Positions 1 to 5,910 are shown, counted from the first letter of the stretch. The stretch is DNA of 6,506 nucleotides from Clostridia bacterium (GCA_017517985.1 JAFWWX010000048.1:1-6506), one strand, 5' to 3'. Translations and numbers: made by a program. Notes: a model not told the origin generated them from the letters alone.

Positions 1-1
1 A

Positions 2-466
2 CGGGAACACAAAATTAAGAAAGTCGGCGGGCTGAAGGGACTATATCTTCATTACTGTTATCTTCTCGGATACCTGCCGAAGTATAAGCAGAGACCGATG
101 CGCGTGTCTCCGGTTATCCGCGATGACATCACGAAAATCGAAATGATTTCCAAAGAGGCAGGACTGATTGAACGTGAGAAACTGGTGACGCTGGACGATG
201 TGGGGAAGTTCAAATCATCGAGACAGGATTTGATTGAAGAAAAGAGTGCAGAACGCTATGAGCTGATGAAGGTGCTCCGGAGAAAAGCTCCTGAAGATGA
301 AAAGGAGCAGGCCAGGGAGAAGGCATATGAGCTGAAAGAGGAACTAAAGGAACTACGAAAGGAAGTGAAACTTGCAGAACACATAGAGACAAGAGCAAAG
401 GATATGGAAGAAAAGATAAATACGATAAAGGAAGAAGAGGTGAAGAGAGATGAACGCAGGCGGTGA
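2..466 (+). CDS. Relaxase/mobilization nuclease, C-terminal part only (ICE relaxase)
   Basis: This is the last 154 codons of a longer protein whose N-terminal catalytic part lies before the window. The frame is open from base 2 with no need for an internal start. The early segment, around KKVGGLKGLYLHYCYLLGYL, resembles the region that follows the nuclease domain in relaxases of Tn1549-type integrative conjugative elements. The last ~90 residues are highly charged (Lys/Glu/Arg) and probably form a long helix or coiled coil. In the intact protein this family nicks oriT and leads the strand into the recipient. The assignment rests on that short resemblance plus the order relaxase, PcfB, small ORF, VirD4. 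The end overlaps the next gene by 17 bp, which suggests translational coupling. Catalytic residues cannot be checked here. Confidence 0.75.
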   Translation, partial: REHKIKKVGGLKGLYLHYCYLLGYLPKYKQRPMRVSPVIRDDITKIEMISKEAGLIEREKLVTLDDVGKFKSSRQDLIEEKSAERYELMKVLRRKAPEDEKEQAREKAYELKEELKELRKEVKLAEHIETRAKDMEEKINTIKEEEVKRDERRR

Positions 467-1082
467 TGCAGCTGAACAGATTGTCAGAATGTCACTGGAA
501 GGAGTGGAAGTTGCAGCAAAGATTACAGGAAGCGGGGTGAAGAACCTGGCGGTCCTCATTGCTGCCGTTCTGAAGGAGGAACAGAAGACCCATGGCAAAG
601 CAAGACTGACTAACATGATTAAGTCCGGCCATGAACTGAAAGTCTTTACTGTTCAGCAAAAAGATTTGAAAACCTTTGCCAAGGAAGCAAAGCGTTACGG
701 CGTGCTCTACAGCGTGCTTCGGGAAAAGAAGAATGATGATCCGACAGCCACAGTAGATGTCATTGCCAGGGCAGCGGATGCACCAAAGATCAGCCGTATT
801 GTGGAACGCTTCAAGCTGAACACGGTAGACAAGGCATCGGTTATTCGTACCATGGAGCAGGAGCTGGCAGAAAACCCGATTTTTGCAAAGACCGAAAAAA
901 GCCCTCAGTCTTTGCAGCACTCAGGGAAAGAGAACGTTTTCCCTATGGGTAAACCGGAGAAGACTTCTGTCCGTGAGGAGCTGATGAAGTACAGGGACGA
1001 GGCGAAGAAAAAGAAAGACGTTACGCCCAGGGATGCTGTACGAAAGTCTCCTGCAAAAAAGAAAAAAGTGAAGGAGCGATAG
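450..1082 (+). CDS. pcfB: PcfB family protein (DUF3801), relaxosome accessory factor
   Basis: This 210-aa protein has the DUF3801/PcfB signature over about residues 45-125: a KARLTNMIKSGHELKVF segment, then DLKTFAKEAKRYGVLYSVL, then an ARAADAPKISRIVERFKL helix. In plasmid pCF10 and related elements PcfB is a cytoplasmic accessory factor that helps dock the relaxase-DNA complex on the coupling protein. The position between relaxase and coupling protein fits that job. The tail (about 170-210) is very rich in Lys and Arg and may bind DNA. The start at 450 is chosen because AAGAGG (435-440) lies nine bases upstream, inside the end of the relaxase gene. Length is within the usual range and I see no defect. 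The family call is firm; the role is taken from homologues. Confidence 0.88.
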   Translation: MNAGGDAAEQIVRMSLEGVEVAAKITGSGVKNLAVLIAAVLKEEQKTHGKARLTNMIKSGHELKVFTVQQKDLKTFAKEAKRYGVLYSVLREKKNDDPTATVDVIARAADAPKISRIVERFKLNTVDKASVIRTMEQELAENPIFAKTEKSPQSLQHSGKENVFPMGKPEKTSVREELMKYRDEAKKKKDVTPRDAVRKSPAKKKKVKER

Positions 1083-1085
1083 CAG

Positions 1086-1277
1086 ATGGGAAAAGACAAA
1101 TTTGTGATTACGGTGGATGAGGATACACAGAGCCTTATCATCAATTCCCTGCTCCTGATGCGTGATGTAAAACTGAAAGAGGGGCTGAATATCGACTGGA
1201 TCAGCGAGACCATTATCGATGTCTGTAATGCCCCGAAAAAAAGGGGAAGGTTTATAGGTGAAGGCTATGAGAGATAA
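1086..1277 (+). CDS. Small hypothetical protein between pcfB and the coupling-protein gene
   Basis: This 63-aa protein starts three bases after the pcfB stop, behind AAGGAG (1071-1076) at nine bases. Its last 20 bases overlap the start of the coupling-protein gene. It begins MGKDKFVITVDEDTQSLIIN and ends in a basic, Gly-rich tail, with no membrane segment and no cysteine pair. I do not recognise a named domain; a beta strand followed by two helices is plausible. Tight packing between two transfer genes suggests it is translated and belongs to the conjugation operon. A CCCC-A-rich-GGGG mini-hairpin (1231-1246) near its end contains bases of the next gene's ribosome site and could couple the two translations. 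Function unknown. Confidence 0.7.
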   Translation: MGKDKFVITVDEDTQSLIINSLLLMRDVKLKEGLNIDWISETIIDVCNAPKKRGRFIGEGYER

Positions 1278-2490
1278 GGATAATCTGATACTGGCCTGTC
1301 TCGGCCTTGTACCTGTATGCTGGCTTGGGCTTTTAACTGCCCCTTTCTTGGATGACGGACTTCTTGGCATTGTGGAGAAATTCCCCGATGCCCTTGCAAG
1401 TCCGTTTTCCATTTCCATATGTGAGGATAGTCTGCGGGCTGTCCTCCTTTTTGTTACAGCATATATCATGGCAATCGGCATCTATATGAGTACGAGACGA
1501 AACTATCGCCGCGGTGCAGAACACGGGTCTGCAAAGTGGGGTGATGCTTTTGCTCTGAACAAAAGGTACAGGGCAAAGAAGGACAGTGAAAACAAAATCC
1601 TGACGCAGAATGTGAAGATTGGACTTGATGGGCGCAAGCACAGAAGAAATCTTAACGTACTTGTTGTCGGCGGTTCTGGTGCAGGGAAGACAAGATTTTA
1701 CTGCAAGCCGAATCTGATGCAGGCAAACACCTCACTGGTTGTCCTTGACCCGAAGGGCGAGAATCTCCGGTCTGTTGGACACCTTCTTGAAAGCGAAGGC
1801 TATGAAGTAAGAGTGCTTGACCTGATCAATATGGAGAAGAGCCACTGCTACAACCCTTTTGTTTATCTCAGGGATGATAACGACGTGCAGAGACTGGTGA
1901 CGAATCTCTTTAAGTCCACCACACCAAAGGGTTCACAGACCAATGATCCTTTTTGGGACACAGCAGCACAGATGCTTCTTCTGGCACTCATCTTCTACCT
2001 GAAGTATGAGGCACCGGAAGAAGAACAGAACTTTGCCATGGTTATGGAAATGCTGAAGGCTGGAGAAATCAATGATGAGGATGGTGGAGAATATTCCCCA
2101 TTAGACAGACTGTTCTATACTTTGGGAAATCGTCAGCCGGGTCATATTGCCTATAAGTATTACAAGGATTATCATTCCGGTTCGGCAAAGACTTTAAAGT
2201 CTATTCAGATTACCCTAGCAGCAAGACTGGAAAAGTTTAACCTGGAGACACTTGCAGGACTGACCATGACGGACGAGTTGGAACTGGAGAAGCTGGGAGA
2301 GAGAAAGACAGCGTTATTCGCTTTGATTCCGGATAACGATACGTCCTTTAACTTCCTGGTATCCATTCTCTATACCCAGCTGTTCCAGCAGCTCTTTTAT
2401 GTTGCAGATCATAAATACGGGGGAAGACTTCCTGTGCATGTTCATTTCTGTATGGACGAGTTTGCCAAAGTAGAATTAGTATTACGGTGA
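1258..2490 (+). CDS. virD4: VirD4/TraG-type type IV secretion coupling protein, 3'-truncated and probably non-functional
   Basis: Coupling proteins are inner-membrane ATPases that pass relaxase-bound DNA to the mating channel. This 410-aa frame has two hydrophobic segments (about 10-30 and 59-79), a Walker A GGSGAGKT (138-145), the VVLDPKGE block (161-168), and the Walker B end VHFCMDEFAKV with D400-E401. Homologues in Tn1549-type elements run to roughly 600 residues and continue with FANVALPD and the distal half of the ATPase. Here homology stops at about residue 405 and the frame ends with ELVLR and a stop. The sensor and arginine-finger half is missing, so ATPase function is unlikely. The GTG start at 1258 is preferred because GGGGAAGG (1243-1250) lies seven bases upstream; ATG 1267 is the alternative. 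The next gene is tnpV rather than the expected transfer genes, so the gene was interrupted at about 2470. Confidence 0.9.
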   Translation: MKAMRDKDNLILACLGLVPVCWLGLLTAPFLDDGLLGIVEKFPDALASPFSISICEDSLRAVLLFVTAYIMAIGIYMSTRRNYRRGAEHGSAKWGDAFALNKRYRAKKDSENKILTQNVKIGLDGRKHRRNLNVLVVGGSGAGKTRFYCKPNLMQANTSLVVLDPKGENLRSVGHLLESEGYEVRVLDLINMEKSHCYNPFVYLRDDNDVQRLVTNLFKSTTPKGSQTNDPFWDTAAQMLLLALIFYLKYEAPEEEQNFAMVMEMLKAGEINDEDGGEYSPLDRLFYTLGNRQPGHIAYKYYKDYHSGSAKTLKSIQITLAARLEKFNLETLAGLTMTDELELEKLGERKTALFALIPDNDTSFNFLVSILYTQLFQQLFYVADHKYGGRLPVHVHFCMDEFAKVELVLR

Positions 2491-2550
2491 CAATAAATCA
2501 AAACGCATATAGTTATTGAAATTACTTCAATTGAAGATAGTTGAAAGGAG
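2487..2550 (+). promoter_or_regulatory. Leader of tnpV: perfect 12-bp palindrome, TTGAA repeats, weak promoter candidate
   Basis: A perfect palindrome CTTCAATTGAAG lies at 2525-2536, just upstream of the tnpV ribosome site (AAAGGAG, 2544-2550). TTGAA occurs three times, at 2516, 2531 and 2541. A weak promoter could be GTGACA (2487-2492) with TATAGT (2508-2513), but the 15-base gap is short. The palindrome could be an operator or a recombinase/Xis-like binding site close to the element's end. It is too short and AT-rich for a terminator. Confidence 0.35.
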
Positions 2551-2556
2551 CATATT

Positions 2557-2913
2557 ATGAGAAAAGAAATTACATACACAGAAAAAGACGGATATTTATA
2601 TCCTGATTTGAAACTTCCCGAACAGGAAGATGTTGCCATTGGGAGATGGGGTCAAAAACATAAGAGATTCTTGAAAAAGTTCAGTAAGCTTACATATTTT
2701 CACCTTCTGACTAGTGGAAAACTGACAGCCTATCTTGCAGAAGTAGATAGACAGGCACAGGACATGTTTGAAACCATCGTAAATCAGTCAATGGAAGTGC
2801 ATGGTATTACAGAAGAATTGAAAGCCGAAAACCCTATGGAGTGGGTAAGGCAGATGAATTCTATTATGAATATGGCAGAGGAGTTCGTGTTGCAGGAACT
2901 GGTGTATGTGTGA
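2557..2913 (+). CDS. tnpV: TnpV-family transposon protein
   Basis: This 118-aa protein matches the TnpV family known from the mobilizable transposons Tn4451 and Tn4453 and common in gut Clostridia. Recognisable blocks are ITYTEKDGYLYPDLKLPEQ at the N-terminus, IGRWGQKHKRFLKKF, the helix LTSGKLTAYLAEVDRQAQDM, and the end NPMEWVRQMNSIMNMAEEFV. Length is normal and it looks intact. It is soluble, mostly helical and has a basic middle. TnpV has been compared with excisionases, but a demonstrated role is lacking as far as I know. The start is supported by AAAGGAG (2544-2550) six bases upstream. It reads into the element from the left boundary, about 85 bp away. Its usual partner, a large serine recombinase, is not in the window. 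Confidence 0.88.
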   Translation: MRKEITYTEKDGYLYPDLKLPEQEDVAIGRWGQKHKRFLKKFSKLTYFHLLTSGKLTAYLAEVDRQAQDMFETIVNQSMEVHGITEELKAENPMEWVRQMNSIMNMAEEFVLQELVYV

Positions 2914-2948
2914 ATGGGAGATTTCGAATTAAATAAGAATTGTTACAT

Positions 2949-2986
2949 AGCCGTCAGGTTTCAATTTCGAAGCCCGGCGGCTTTTT
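2949..2986 (+). terminator. Rho-independent terminator (possible attenuator) between tnpV and the RepA-like gene
   Basis: Bases 2949-2955 pair with 2976-2982, and 2957-2962 pair with 2969-2974 across one A/C mismatch. This gives a 13-pair stem including two G-T pairs, a 6-base loop, and TTTTT at 2982-2986. It ends only 24 bases before the next start codon, with no room for a normal promoter between them. It therefore either terminates tnpV transcription while a promoter fires upstream through it, or works as an attenuator. A copy of ATTTCGAA at 2921-2928 can pair with the upper stem (2966-2971), which would compete with the terminator. Confidence 0.8.
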
Positions 2987-3010
2987 ACGTTCCACGAAAG
3001 GAGGTTTTGT

Positions 3011-3994
3011 ATGGAACAGAATTTTGAAAAGCTGCACATCATTGCAGGCTCTGAGATTGAGCCAAGGGAAGTTGAGTGGCTCTGGTATCCGTATATACCA
3101 TACGGGAAAGTAACAATGATTCAGGGAGACCCCGGCGAAGGCAAGAGCACATTTGTGTTGAATCTTGCAGCAATGCTGACGACAGGAACCCCTCTTCCCT
3201 TCTCCGCAGGTGAGTATGAACCAATGAATGTCATCTATCAGAACACCGAAGATGATCCGGAAGATACGGTTGTTCCCCGCTTTATGAATGCAGGCGGAGA
3301 TCTCAATCGTATCTTTTTTATTGATGAAAGTGATTCAGCACTAAGCTTTGCCGATGAAAGAATCGGAGAAACTATCCGAAGAACAGGTGCAAAGCTCATC
3401 ATCTTTGACCCTCTCACCTCATATATCGGTGAAGATATTTCAATCAACCTTGCCAACGAAGTCAGGTCGAGAATGAACTATCTCATTGATGCTGCGAAGG
3501 AAACCGGGTGTGCAGTTATCATCGTCGGGCACATGAACAAGATGTCCGGAGCAAAGGCTCTGTATCGTTCTCTCGGTTCTATTGATGTTGTTGGTTCAGC
3601 AAGAAGCTGTCTTCTTATCGGTTCGTCACCTGATGATCCGAGCAAAAGAATCATGGCTGTGCAGAAATGTAACCTTGCGGAGAAGGGAAAAGCAATAGAG
3701 TTTTGTATTGATTCCGGCAAAGTAACTTTTCTCCGTCAGGTAGATTTGACAGCAGATGAACTTGTTAATGCTTTCTCTTCCGCAGGTAAAAGAACAAATA
3801 CCAAGCTTGAGAAAGCTAAAGAAGTTTTGGTCAGGATGCTGACAGACGGACCGAAACTGCAGAGTGACGTTATGGCTGAGATAACATCTCTTGGCATCAG
3901 TAAACGTACCGCTGCCGATGCTAAAGGTGAACTGGGAGTCGTATCCAGGAAGATAAAGGACGCCTGGATATGGGAGCTTCCGGAGAAGCTTTAG
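3011..3994 (+). CDS. RepA-like AAA/RecA-fold ATPase (AAA_25 type, putative replicative helicase)
   Basis: This 327-aa protein has a RecA-type NTPase core: Walker A GDPGEGKST (39-47), a conserved YQNTEDDPEDT segment (76-86), Walker B LIIFDPL (129-135), and the VGHMNK block (172-177) that holds the sensor-like polar residue. The same layout is seen in RepA hexameric helicases of mobile elements and in AAA_25 proteins annotated 'RepA'. The last ~60 residues (about 265-325) look like a winged-helix DNA-binding domain, with LQSDVMAEITSLGISKRTAA followed by WIWELP. The likely role is unwinding or replication start of the excised circular element. The start at 3011 has an ideal AAAGGAGG (2997-3004) six bases upstream. 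It is followed by a 370-bp structured region that could be its origin. Intact; the exact substrate is inferred. Confidence 0.82.
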   Translation: MEQNFEKLHIIAGSEIEPREVEWLWYPYIPYGKVTMIQGDPGEGKSTFVLNLAAMLTTGTPLPFSAGEYEPMNVIYQNTEDDPEDTVVPRFMNAGGDLNRIFFIDESDSALSFADERIGETIRRTGAKLIIFDPLTSYIGEDISINLANEVRSRMNYLIDAAKETGCAVIIVGHMNKMSGAKALYRSLGSIDVVGSARSCLLIGSSPDDPSKRIMAVQKCNLAEKGKAIEFCIDSGKVTFLRQVDLTADELVNAFSSAGKRTNTKLEKAKEVLVRMLTDGPKLQSDVMAEITSLGISKRTAADAKGELGVVSRKIKDAWIWELPEKL

Positions 3995-4066
3995 CAACAG
4001 GGCAAGAACGCAACAATTTCAAGTGACACCACAAGAGGTGACACGATGATACTGCGGACTTGCCCT

Positions 4067-4095
4067 GCAAGGGGGTCAAGGGGGACTCCCCTTGC
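4067..4095. repeat. Tandem CAAGGGGG repeat with shared CCCCTTG partner
   Basis: CAAGGGGG occurs at 4068-4075 and again at 4077-4084, with one T between them. A single CCCCTTG at 4088-4094 can pair with either copy: 7 bp with the second copy (GACT loop), or 8 bp with the first when G4067 and C4095 are included. The first copy's GCAAG (4067-4071) also pairs with CTTGC at 4059-4063. Confidence 0.75.
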
Positions 4096-4140
4096 GAACG
4101 ACCTATGCAATAGGTGTAGTGAGTTACTCATATGGGATGC

Positions 4141-4191
4141 AGAAGCGGCTTTGCGAGGGTTTCAGATGAAACCTCTCGCTTAGTCGCTTCT
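4141..4191. repeat. Long imperfect stem-loop inside the structured region
   Basis: The outer 7 bp are 4141-4147 with 4185-4191. After an asymmetric internal loop, GCGAG (4153-4157) pairs with CTCGC (4175-4179) and GGTTTC (4158-4163) with GAAACC (4168-4173), with T4174 bulged and an AGAT loop. This gives 18 base pairs. TTT follows the outer stem, so on RNA it could also pause or terminate transcription weakly. Confidence 0.7.
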
Positions 4192-4365
4192 TTTGATATG
4201 AGAGCCAAGGATGCAGAATCTCTTGCTCATCCGGCATCCCTTATGAGTACAGCAGGTTAGCCCGAAGGGAATGGCATTGAGTGAAGAATGCAAAAGACAG
4301 CGTTTTAAGGGTGTCAATGTGGATTGTTGCGTTCTTCCTCTCAATGCAGAAAGGAGCGAAATGAA

Positions 4366-5343
4366 ATGGCAAACTATACGATACTGAGAATTGAAAAGAG
4401 AAAGCTTAATGCGGTCACCAAGATATGCAATCATCATGAGCGACTGAAGGAACAGTACAAGAGCAATCCTGACATTGATTCTGAGAGGACACATCTCAAC
4501 TATCATCTGTACGAACCGAAGGATAGATACAGAGCAGCTGTCCTTGGAAGAATCGAAGAGGCAGGAGCAAAGCGAAGAAAGGACAGCGTTGTCCTTCAGG
4601 ATTCGATTGTAACCGCATCACCTAACTGGATAAACAATTTAAGTCAGCAGGAACAGAGAGAGTTCTTCGAAAGGGCATATGACTTTTTCACCAAGACCTT
4701 CGGAGAGGAGAACATGATCTCTGCTGTTGTTCATATGGACGAAACCAATCCGCACATGCATGTCTGTTTTGTTCCCATAACAAAAGACAACAGGCTTTCA
4801 TCGAAGGATATTATCGGAGGTCCCAGAGGACTGGTTAAGCTGCAGGACGATTTCTATTCTCACATGCAGGAGAGGTTTCCTGATTTAAGCAGAGGTCTCT
4901 CAAGAAAGATTACTCAGCGCAAGCATATCCCGACAGAGTTCTACAAGAATGCTGACAACCTGATGTCACATTACGAAGAGATTGTAAATGCAATCAATGA
5001 TATCGGAGTGTTCAAGAACGGAGAGAAAAGAGAAGCTGCCATCACTCTTCTCGGTCGGTATGCTCCTGAGATGGCGCAGATGAACAGACAGCTTAAGATG
5101 ACAGACAACTATGTTACAAGACTTGAGAATGCGATAACCGACTACAAGAAGTCTAATGCAAACAAGAACGATATCATCTACGACCAGAGAGAAGAGATTG
5201 AGCAGCTGAAGGACAAGGTGAGCGAACTTAATTTCAATCAGAGGAAGCTTCAGAGAGTAATTGATAAGATACCGCCTGATGTTATGGAGCAGATGAAAAA
5301 AGATGAGAGAGCAAGGCGAAGAGCAGAAAGAGAGGAACGATAA
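4366..5343 (+). CDS. mobV: MobV-family relaxase (Mob_Pre)
   Basis: This 325-aa relaxase nicks oriT and pilots the strand through a helper's mating pore, making the element mobilizable. The N-terminal motif H23-H-E-R26 aligns with the HNER of pMV158 MobM, whose His22 is the nucleophile, so H23 is the likely catalytic residue. Motif II is HLNYHL (43-48). The metal-binding triad motif is HMDETNPHMH (123-132; H123, E126, H130, H132). Residues about 240-325 form a charged coiled coil. It is shorter than MobM (near 490 aa), but the nuclease domain is complete. ATG 4366 is chosen over the in-frame upstream extension because AAAGGAG (4350-4356) lies nine bases before it and family members start MxYxxxRxxK. 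It begins right after the structured region, and the next gene starts two bases after its stop. It corresponds in role to TnpZ of Tn4451. Confidence 0.93.
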   Translation: MANYTILRIEKRKLNAVTKICNHHERLKEQYKSNPDIDSERTHLNYHLYEPKDRYRAAVLGRIEEAGAKRRKDSVVLQDSIVTASPNWINNLSQQEQREFFERAYDFFTKTFGEENMISAVVHMDETNPHMHVCFVPITKDNRLSSKDIIGGPRGLVKLQDDFYSHMQERFPDLSRGLSRKITQRKHIPTEFYKNADNLMSHYEEIVNAINDIGVFKNGEKREAAITLLGRYAPEMAQMNRQLKMTDNYVTRLENAITDYKKSNANKNDIIYDQREEIEQLKDKVSELNFNQRKLQRVIDKIPPDVMEQMKKDERARRRAEREER

Positions 5344-5344
5344 A

Positions 5345-5635
5345 ATGACAAACGAAAATGTACAGTGTGAAGTAATCGAGGTTACAGCCCTTATTAAGAG
5401 TGAGGATAAAAACCATATTAAAGAAGTATGTGTGGCTTTCTGGGGTTCAAATGAAGCATCCTGTTTTGTATATCAGAAGAACATCCATACGGAAAAGAGA
5501 GTGCAAACGCATCTGACAGAGGAAGAAAGAAGTGTTCTTATGGAAAGGCTTGCAGCTGTTGATACAGAAAAAATCAGCAGGGCAACAGGCAAAGCTGTGA
5601 AAAAGGTTAGAACCGTAGAAAGAGAGGAGCGCTGA
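5345..5635 (+). CDS. Hypothetical 96-aa protein encoded directly after mobV
   Basis: I do not recognise this family. ATG 5345 is preferred to the upstream in-frame ATG 5303 because it sits eight bases after AGAGGA (5331-5336) and avoids a 41-base overlap with mobV. The N-terminal half alternates hydrophobic and polar residues (CEVIEVTALI, EVCVAFWG, ASCFVYQ), suggesting a small beta-sheet domain with three cysteines. The second half is helical and charged (LTEEERSVLMERLAAV) with a basic end. No membrane segment or signal peptide is seen. It lies two bases after the mobV stop and overlaps the next start by one base, so it is almost certainly co-translated with mobV. A mobilization accessory role is a guess from position. 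Its last residues, EREER, are the same as those of MobV because both encode the next ribosome site. Confidence 0.75.
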   Translation: MTNENVQCEVIEVTALIKSEDKNHIKEVCVAFWGSNEASCFVYQKNIHTEKRVQTHLTEEERSVLMERLAAVDTEKISRATGKAVKKVRTVEREER

Positions 5636-5868
5636 TGAAGAATGTGCAGATACCTCTTATTCTTTTCCTCGAGCTTTATGGTTATGTGGTGCTTGGCAAC
5701 TATCAGTTCCATGATGATATCGTCAGGCAGCTTGAGGACAAGCACAGGAAAGTCTACAACCATCTTCTCTATACAACCAGTAAGACGGCAAAGTCAGAAG
5801 ATGAACGAGAAGAAGCAAGACAAAAGTATCTTGATGAAGTCGGAATGAAAGATTCATACAGATACTGA
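5635..5868 (+). CDS. Small 'complexin-2'-type protein of mobilizable elements
   Basis: This 77-aa protein matches a small family found next to mobilization genes in gut Firmicutes and often mislabelled 'complexin-2'. Typical features are the start MKNVQIP, a hydrophobic helix (LILFLELYGYVVLG, about 8-21), then a charged helical segment and the end KTAKSEDEREEARQKYLDEVGM with a closing Tyr/Arg. No function is established that I know of. The start codon shares its A with the TGA stop of the previous gene (TGATG), and AGGAG lies at 5625-5629, five bases upstream, a classic coupled arrangement. The hydrophobic helix is too short and polar at its edges to be called a membrane anchor with confidence. 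It may be a counterpart of the small tnpW of Tn4451, but only by position and size. Confidence 0.75.
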   Translation: MKNVQIPLILFLELYGYVVLGNYQFHDDIVRQLEDKHRKVYNHLLYTTSKTAKSEDEREEARQKYLDEVGMKDSYRY

Positions 5869-5883
5869 CTCGTTATCAGATTA

Positions 5884-5910
5884 TGACAGCTGTGTGGCAC
5901 ACAGCTGTTA
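5884..5910 (+). terminator. Strong hairpin between the mob operon and the ydbC-like gene (weak terminator or attenuator)
   Basis: TGACAGCTGTGT (5884-5895) pairs with ACACAGCTGTTA (5899-5910), with a GGC loop, giving 12 pairs including one G-T at 5885/5909. The following bases (ATTTCTTAT) are T-rich but not a clean T-run, so termination may be partial. It contains the palindrome ACAGCTGT twice (5886-5893 and 5901-5908), so a protein-binding role is possible too. It is 30 bases before the next start codon. Confidence 0.55.

Larger units (their letters stand above)
4004..4336. repeat. 14-bp perfect inverted repeat bracketing the structured region
   Basis: AAGAACGCAACAAT at 4004-4017 is the exact reverse complement of ATTGTTGCGTTCTT at 4323-4336, 305 bases apart. 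A one-mismatch direct copy of the left arm, AAGAATGCAA, lies at 4284-4293 and can pair with the right arm instead. Confidence 0.85.
4004..4347 (+). other. Highly structured non-coding region: candidate oriT, replication origin or structured RNA
   Basis: Bases 3995-4365 lie between the RepA-like and mobV genes and contain no convincing gene. Nested pairings are dense. A 14-bp perfect inverted repeat encloses almost all of it (4004-4017 / 4323-4336). Inside are hairpins 4059-4071 (5 bp, 3-base loop), 4077-4094 (7 bp, GACT loop) and 4101-4115 (6 bp, GCA loop). A helix 4125-4140 / 4234-4249 has 15 of 16 pairs and holds the long stem-loop 4141-4191. A 19-bp local helix 4274-4293 / 4327-4347 follows. 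GTGACAC is directly repeated at 4023 and 4038. MobV relaxases normally act on an oriT just upstream of their own gene, so an oriT here is expected; I could not place the nick site. The 4340-4347 arm ends three bases before the mobV ribosome site, so translation control is also possible. Confidence 0.6.

Noticed and set aside
1231..1257. A7 run in CCCCGAAAAAAAGGGG as a programmed slippage site joining the 63-aa protein to the coupling protein.
   Set aside because: The needed frame has a TAG at 1255-1257 before the coupling-protein start, so slippage cannot produce a fusion.
2470..2560. Group II intron 5' end as the cause of the coupling-protein disruption.
   Set aside because: No GTGYG-type 5' boundary is present and no intron-encoded protein or domain V-like hairpin follows; tnpV and mob genes fit a mobilizable element instead.
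3626..3997. Minus-strand open frames over the rep gene and elsewhere (for example 492-920, 921-1481, 1333-1641, 4180-4506, 5473-5763).
   Set aside because: They lie antisense to well-supported genes, have no ribosome sites or recognisable domains, and look like random cysteine- and serine-rich translations.
4046..4183. A 45-codon frame starting ATG at 4046 with GAGGTG at 4035-4040.
   Set aside because: Its bases are almost all used by overlapping hairpins and repeats, the peptide (rich in Arg, Gly, Pro, Cys) resembles no family I know, and a frame this long is expected by chance. Structure explains the sequence better.
4324..4365. N-terminal extension of MobV reading from 4324.
   Set aside because: The extension encodes the hairpin arm and ribosome site; MobV proteins begin at the MANYTILRIEK-type start.
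5303..5344. Upstream ATG 5303 as the start of the 96-aa gene.
   Set aside because: It would overlap mobV by 41 bases, add a purely charged tail and lacks a well-spaced ribosome site; ATG 5345 has AGAGGA at eight bases.
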